The notes below the pieces were generated by a model that worked only from the letters and a program-made list of their open reading frames with translations, did not search any database and was not told the origin of the DNA. From Gymnopus androsaceus JB14 (lineage: Eukaryota > Basidiomycota > Agaricomycetes > Agaricales > Omphalotaceae): a DNA stretch of 64,000 nt. Positions 58,033 to 64,000 of the stretch are shown in pieces. Location of the stretch: the NCBI GenBank assembly GCA_009733575.1, contig ML769420.1, forward strand, positions 62,001-126,000. The letters run 5' to 3'. Position 1 is the first letter of the stretch. Each line of letters starts with the position of its first letter. Position numbers and translations under genes: made by a program.

Positions 58033-60702
58033 ATGAGCTATTCCGCTCATGCTACGGCTCTCCAGCTCGCATCTGCCTCTAGAGGCTTCGACAATCTATT
58101 CTCCAATGAAATGAATTCAGCTAAGAATGCCTTTGCATCAGATAATAGCCCTTTTCATGTATGGCTCCCAATCGACTGTCTTCTTTCTCCTGAGGCTAAC
58201 AATACCATTTTTATGAAAGCTAATCGGTCTGGGCGTTTGTTCCTTCCTCGAAGCGGCATTAGGGATGGAAGCAGCTCAAATGACGGAAGCGAGCCGCCTC
58301 CTTGCGTTGGCAGAGACTGGCTCCAAGAACGCCGTGAAGGCGGCGGCTAAGCAAACCAAGTCGAAATCATCAGCCTTTCCTCCTGGTGTGAGTTGCGATA
58401 TTTAATATTCTCATCTTAATCTTATTCGTGAACCAGATTGAATACGAAATCGTGAACGCAGATGCTGTAGTGCTTTTAGGTATCACTCACGCACTCAGCG
58501 AGTCATATTACGGGTATCTTCAGTGCATTTATAGTATGAACTCGGCGCATTCCAAGTTTGGGAAACTCTACAAGACAGTCTTTCCAAACGGTCTCGAGGG
58601 TTTCTCCACACCTTCACTCACGCACCCCCTCCTGGACTCCTTCCCTCACCCCCTCTCCATCGGGAACTCCTACTTTAACACCGAGGGCTTCATCGTCCGA
58701 TCTTTCCTCCCAGTTATCCAAGAAGACTTCGTCATTCTTTGGATTAGGGGGCAGGTGGGGCTCTTCAGCTTCCTCCTCCTTCTTCGTCCCTTACATTGCC
58801 ATCTACACCGTCCTACACCGGGAAGTCCGATAAGTGTCGTTGAAGAAGCTGATTCTGAAGAGATCCAGAACATTAAAAATTTGATAGTTGCTGGAACGGG
58901 TTTTGGTTTTGGTCTATTCACCCTCGTGTTCTCTCTATTGCCTAAGCGAGCTCAATCAGTAGCTGGACTCTTTGGTTATGCGCACTCTCGCACCGCTGCA
59001 CTTCAAGCTCTTGCTGTAAGTGCAGATTATGCGGCCAAGGGCGAAGTTCATGGCGTCTTTGCTGGACTCGTCCTTATGACATACCACGGTGTCATTTTGC
59101 TTTTAACTGGCTATCAGGTGCGTGTCGTGTATCTCCATTTTTCTTCCTGTATGGCCTGATGATTTTCCGCTTTAGGCCGATGAGCCTCGTATCATTCGCG
59201 AATATGAGGGTATAGTAACTGGAATCGAAGCACGTTACCCGAAGGGAGCCCTTTGGATATTGAACAGAGTGCGTTTTGTATTTACGTCATTGAGATTTCG
59301 CTAAAACATGAAAGTAGGCCAAGATTCTTCGCATGACTTATGATCCAGAGGGTGCCATCCGTGTCTTGAAAGCAGGCTTAGAGTCGAGTAAACAGGGTGA
59401 AGGATTCAAACAGGCTGATACTTTGGTAAGCTCTCTCGCTCCGTTTATTTTCATCTCCTTATGTTATTCTCATCTTCGTAGCTTGTATTTGAATTGGCTT
59501 GGACATACCTGTCTCAGCGACAATATGTGGATTGTGCAGACGCGTTCCTAAAATTGACCGACTTGAACAGCTGGTCCCACGGAACCTACTACTTCATCGC
59601 CGCCGGATGCCACATATCTCTGTCGCTTTCAACCGAACTTTCGCCCGAGGAGAAGGAGAAACATTTAAACAAGGCCCAAGAGCTTTTAGATGCCCTCCCC
59701 AACTTGCTCGATAAACGCAAGATGGGAGGCAAGGATCTGCCAACAGAGGTCTTCATCAAAAAGAAATGTACGTCTATCTACCAAACTTTTGATGACGATA
59801 CTGACAGTCACCGACGTGAAACAGTGACATTCTATAAGGAGAAACAGAAGCGTCGAGGAGGAGATGAGAAGAATTTCGTCCAATGCATAAAAATTAGTCC
59901 CGCAGAAGAACTGGGGATATGTAAGTGACATTTTCTTTGCTTATGGAAACAGCTTTTACTGATCATACCGGTAGTCTGGAACACTCATAATCGAATCGCT
60001 CCATGGGCTGCTGAGGCGCACATTCGAACCTGGTCTGCTCTTTCCCCTCCCGTGGGCATCGAGCAGCCCTTACATGCCCGAAGCATGCCTCGATATCGTC
60101 TTCGGCCAAACTAGATCTAGACACACCCGACGAATTGGCCCTTCGCTTGTTACTGCTAGGAATTGTACATCGTTCCATCGGCTGCGTTGGAATTAGAAGA
60201 AAAAGACGCATGACTACAACTGAGCCAGTATCATCATCATCATCTTCGTCTACTTCTGGGACGCCTTCCACCTCGGATGAAAACCCAGAACCGGGCACGG
60301 AATCCGAGTCTACTTCTTCCTTCATATATGAGGATACCATCCGATACATCGAAAACTCCTCCGCTGCACTTCGGGCTTCCCGACAGCTAGCTCACTGCTG
60401 CGCATGCTCTCCAACCTTCTATCAAAGTCAGCACCTGGATTGGTGGATTGGCACTGTTCGAACTAGCAGTACTGGACTTGAAAGAAGTTGAGGTGGAAGA
60501 GAAGATGAATAAATCCTCGCAACTGTCGGCTGATCTGAAGGAAAGGTGGCACGCGGCACTGAAGTCGGCTCGTGTCAAGCTCGACGGGGCGATGGCATTG
60601 GCTACAAGCTCGGTGGATCTGTCCAGTCGACTCGACAGTCGGGTCGCCATGTTGAGAGATGAGATTGGAATGAAGGCCGAGATCATTGGTGTTACCCTGT
60701 GA
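58033..60702 (+). CDS. IML2: Iml2/TTC39-family mitochondrial outer-membrane and cytosolic protein
   Basis: From ATG 58033: [175 protein letters not shown] blocks and the C-terminal [20 protein letters not shown]. These are the TPR-like repeats of Iml2/TTC39; yeast Iml2 helps clear inclusion bodies with lipid droplets. The frame looks broken in the spacer at about 58600-58800, where a second frame carries [17 protein letters not shown], and once near 60385, where RASR should join LTAAHALQ. Otherwise the gene is complete. Confidence 0.87.
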
Positions 60703-61069
60703 TCGTGATGTCTCTCCTCGTTGGGCCGCTTTGAGTTGCCATTTTTCTTTGACTTATTCTCATCCGGCATTTCCTTCCTTCTTTCGGACTCTCCCTCTAT
60801 ACTTATTCGTATTCGAAGATAATTAGCATCCACCTGTTACACACTTAGAGACATGGAATGGACATTGGGTTAATGTACTTCGTAGAAATCAGGTTTACAC
60901 ACTACTGAACGCACTAATATAGATTCGAGAAGAAGAATTTATGAATACGTCTGTGGAAATAGCTAAAGAATACATGATTGATTTTACAGATATTTATCCT
61001 GCCAGTGCTTCAATTAAAAGTACAACACAGATTGGGGAAGAAAGTGCTATAAAGAAGCGAAAGCGCCTT
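60703..61069. other. Convergent intergenic region
   Basis: 367 bases holding the 3' ends of IML2 and the alcohol dehydrogenase gene. Nothing else is seen. Confidence 0.5.
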
Positions 61070-62607
61070 TTACTTTTTGGACATGTCTAGAACAATTCGG
61101 CCTGCAATCTTTCCAGCCTTCATCCCCTCATACACCTCTTCGAGATCTTTCAGCCCTTTCGTTTCAAAGTGTACCGTGACCTGTCCACGGGCAGCAATAT
61201 CAATCGCCTCCACTGCATCCTGCCTGTTCCCCACATATGACCCCAAGATGCTGATGCTCTTAAATACCGTAAAGAAGATTGATGCCTCCAAAGTGCTCTT
61301 GCCAGGCAAACCAACCGCCATTAAAGTACCTCCAGGTCTCAGATAGTCAACAGCTTGTTGATAACCGGACGCAGAAGCGGAAGTGACAACCGCAGAATGT
61401 GCACCGCCGGAGGTGATGGATTTGATTTCGGAGACGATGTCCTTGCATTCCATGAAGTCGATCCACTTGTCTGCGCCGAGTTTGAGACAGAGCTCCTTCT
61501 TGTGGGCACCTGTGTCAACTGCGATGACACGAAGACCTCGCACACGAGCATATTGGATAGCTGCAAAGTAGAGTCTTAAGATGGTGCTCGAACTCAAAAG
61601 CGAAGAATGGGCATACCAAGATGTCCAAGACCTCCTCCAGCACCTGGCTGCAAAGTAGGATTTCATTGTAAACAAGGAGGGCCACGAAATACAAACAGTG
61701 TTAACGTACCAAAACAATCCAGTCTCCGGGATTCGTCTGACTGTATTTTATCGCGCGGTAAACAGTAACACCCTAGGGAGGTTCAGTCAATGACATTCCA
61801 TCCGATGAGCTATTGAGGCTACTCACTGCACATAGAACCGATGCTGCAGCGTCGCTAGCAATTCCCTCAGGGATGGGAGTGACGTGATTCACAAATGAGA
61901 CGACATATTCCTAGGAGAACGATTCATTAGAGGGCGGAGATCATTTACTTTCACACCTACCTGGAAAGTTCCGTCGACCGTAAAGCCACTAAGCTTGGCT
62001 TTCGAGCAGTCTATACAAAACATTAAATTGTAAGTATACATTATATCTCGAAAATCTACTCACTCTGCTCTCGCCCTTTCTTACAATCTTCGCAGTTGAG
62101 GCACCTATTTTATTAAGGCTTTGTAAGTGATACTGACCCGAGGAACAAAAAGCGATACGAACGAATCTGCAAGCCACTTAATCCCCACACGATCACCGAT
62201 TTTGACCGGTGAGTTGGCGGTGCTGTTGCCGATTGCGACGATGATTCCTACACCTTCGTGTCCCTCCAATGAGTGGCGTCTTTGCGGCAACAGGCCAATC
62301 GCCAAGCTACGTATGCATATGCATAAACAATCGTATCTCTAGCACATCTACATGTACACTTACTGCTGCATGTAAATCTGTGTGGCAGGCACCTAGGAGA
62401 AGGAGAATAGAGAGCTTAGTATTGGAGATCTAGGGCGATCATGACGCGGAGACGACCCACCAGAGCATTCAAGTTTTACGAGACATTCTCCGGGAAGCAA
62501 GCTCTTCTTGAGATTTAACAGGGACTTCGATGATCGATCCTAATGTTAGCACCACTGTGATCTACGACAGCAGCGGTTTGGAACTTCGGAATATCAATGC
62601 TGGCCAT
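61070..62607 (-). CDS. Zinc-dependent alcohol dehydrogenase (ADH1-type), first exon frameshifted
   Basis: Starts MASIDIPKFQTAAVVDHSGA at 62607. Exons then give HSLEGHEGVGIIVAIGNS with the zinc-binding GHE motif, KIGDRVGIKW, CLNCEDCKKGREQ (structural zinc cysteines), VNHVTPIPEGI, AASVLCAGVTVYRAIK, PGAGGGLGHL (NAD-binding loop), YARVRGLRVIAVDTG, KLGADKWIDFM, YLRPGGTLMAVGLPG, SISILGSYVGNRQDAVEAID and the end IAGRIVLDMSKK at 61070. This is a classical medium-chain ethanol dehydrogenase. In the first exon two single-base shifts, near 62532 and 62500, separate IEVPVKSQEEL and LPGECLVKLECSG. The upstream 0.9 kb has no gene. Either an assembly problem or a young pseudogene. Confidence 0.88.
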
Positions 62608-63519
62608 GGTTAGTAGCGAGGTATGAATGTTTAGGATTGGTTGATTTAGACATTGGGCTCGCAGTATTTATACGAAAAGAGGTGCATGACGCGCAGATAT
62701 GTACACCTGACGTACTATATTGCCAGATTACCAGCGATGCGAAATGGACCAGTGCTCGAGGCCCTAATTCAGGCAGAGAGTTTAGCCAGTCAGGACGTCT
62801 CCCGATATCGAAAGGAAATCAAAGAAACCGAGACTGGTCTACAAGGTGAGCTCGAAAGGCCTAGACCAGCTGGAAAACGGGAAATTTCGTTTGACCAATG
62901 AAATCGATTGTCCTAGTCTTATTTTGGTTAGGTGCGATTGAGAAAACGACGATTTTGGTTAGGGGCAATGAAGTTCTAGAGTGGAAAGAAGAATCAGAAA
63001 TGCAGTCTGTTACCGAAATATCCGTAAGTAAGGGTAAGCGGCCGTTCTCTGAGAGGAAGCCAGGTGATGAGCGCCTAACGCTAAACTCTTCGAGGTTGCT
63101 TACAGGTCTACACTCAGGCTCTCAGATAGGGGATTACAAGTATTGTAATGCTCAAAGATCTGCATAAAAAATTGTTCCAGGGACTTCAAGCTCGAGCTCG
63201 AGGACAGACTCTATATTGAGATACTTAGGATTACTCTACGGCAACTCTACGGTTGGGCGTAATGGTCGAGTTGGGATGATGCAGTTCTAAATGCAGATGT
63301 TCTGAAAACATCAACAAGCATCTAGAAATCGAACAGAAAACCTATGAAAAGAAACGAGAAAAACAGCCATCTAACGGGCAAAAAAAACAACATACACTGG
63401 CATTATAAAGACCAAAAAGCAGAACGCAAAAAGCAGAACGTGGAAGATCAAGTAAGCTGCAACATATTTTCGTCTCCGATGTCATATTTATAAAAGTACA
63501 ATTCCAGTGATTACAGTAA
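62608..63519. other. Intergenic, 0.9 kb
   Basis: A charged frame at about 62728-62901 (LEALIQAESLASQDVSRYRK and onward) resembles a coiled-coil fragment but has no clear start, partner exon or known family. The rest shows nothing. Confidence 0.4.
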
Positions 63520-64000
63520 CTAATGGTTAAGCTTCGCTCTCCTTGCCGCAATAACACAATGCGTGGTCACATAAAATCGACCCTCGTTGTCGGAGTCGTT
63601 GTCAGAATCAGCTGGAGTTAGAGGAAGGTACCCCATGCCAGCAGAGGGTTGGTTATCTGAGGGTTCTTCTTCTTCATTCTCAGCGATAAATTCATCATGC
63701 CCATGCCATAGTCTCGTACGGATTTTACACCCTGATCCCGATGAGGTCCCGGTAAGTAGGAATGGAAGCTGTTGATTCTTGTTGACAAGGTTTTCCTTGA
63801 AGTCCTTCAAATCCTCAGCTATAAGATATGTATTTGGTAAGTTTCTGCTTGCTTAGTTTGAGAAGTCAAGAGTGAGATGGTACCTTTTACTTTGTACTTT
63901 ATTTGATTTTTTCCTGAGCTCGATCTCAGCTGCTTTCAAGATGTCACCCTTGTCACCGTTTCGGTACCAACACAACAGCGAAAGAGCCTCCAAAAACGGC
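63520..64000 (-). CDS. 3' end of an unrecognised protein gene, cut by right edge
   Basis: The last exon (stop at 63520-63522) ends GRFYVTTHCVIAARRAKLNH after an acidic serine-rich stretch (EEEEPSDNQPSAG, DSDNDSDNE). It is spliced across a roughly 65-base intron (about 63818-63882) to an upstream exon reading AAEIELRKKSNKVQSK that runs off the window. No family recognised. The clean splice and consistent frame support a real gene. Confidence 0.6.

Noticed and set aside
60130..60491. Serine-run frame as a separate gene
   Set aside because: It is the C-terminal part of IML2 ([15 protein letters not shown] and onward) in its correct frame, not a new gene; the serine run is an internal spacer.

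Overview
This is a stretch of nuclear DNA from a filamentous fungus, most likely a mushroom-forming basidiomycete (Agaricomycetes). Genes are densely packed on both strands. Coding exons are broken by many introns of about 45-65 bases with GT-AG borders and CTAAT/CTGAC-like branch sites. Several families are typical of Agaricomycetes: F-box proteins with leucine-rich tails, DUF6534-like membrane proteins, AAD-type aryl-alcohol dehydrogenases and OTT_1508-like deaminases. I see no prokaryotic operons, CRISPR arrays, rRNA or tRNA genes.

Layout. 1-2930 is a decayed copy of the 3' half of an ABCC (MRP-type) transporter gene joined tail-to-tail to a piece of FCF2. The same block recurs at 21969-24949, where the transporter is nearly complete (17824-24277) and FCF2 is full length (24319-25376). 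Between the copies lie an F-box gene, a D-amino-acid oxidase-like gene, a two-exon deaminase-fold gene, a large 5-oxoprolinase gene (OXP1), a divergent Dal5/Fen2-like MFS transporter, and relics of UTP3/SAS10 and of the transporter. From 25.4 kb come COQ5, CUL1 (the SCF scaffold), a DUF6534-like membrane protein, an aryl-alcohol dehydrogenase with a duplicated core promoter, RTT109, a coiled-coil orphan, QRI7, an AT-rich possible element and a 5'-truncated F-box gene. The right part holds mitochondrial ribosomal protein MRPL20, a CENP-B-type DNA-binding protein, a nearly gene-free 3.8 kb, a METTL7-like methyltransferase, GPC1, IML2 (divergent from GPC1), a zinc alcohol dehydrogenase and a gene cut by the right edge.

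How the genes relate. Most neighbours are unrelated housekeeping genes, often in divergent pairs with short shared promoters (FCF2/COQ5 53 bp, OXP1/MFS 348 bp, GPC1/IML2 354 bp). A loose nitrogen theme (amino-acid oxidase, 5-oxoprolinase, organic-nitrogen/vitamin-type permease) runs from 4.8 to 16.8 kb. CUL1 and two F-box proteins would act in the same SCF ubiquitin-ligase machinery, but there is no evidence that they form a cluster.

Caution. Several otherwise well-conserved genes (FCF2, COQ5, the MFS, DAO, IML2, ADH) each appear to need one or more single-base corrections to read through. This may be residual assembly error rather than biology, so 'pseudogene' and 'frameshift' statements should be read with that in mind. 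Intron borders were placed by eye. I did not recognise any clearly new multi-gene system. The strongest leads are the segmental duplication with its shared breakpoint, the repeats placed exactly at gene starts, and the deaminase-fold protein.
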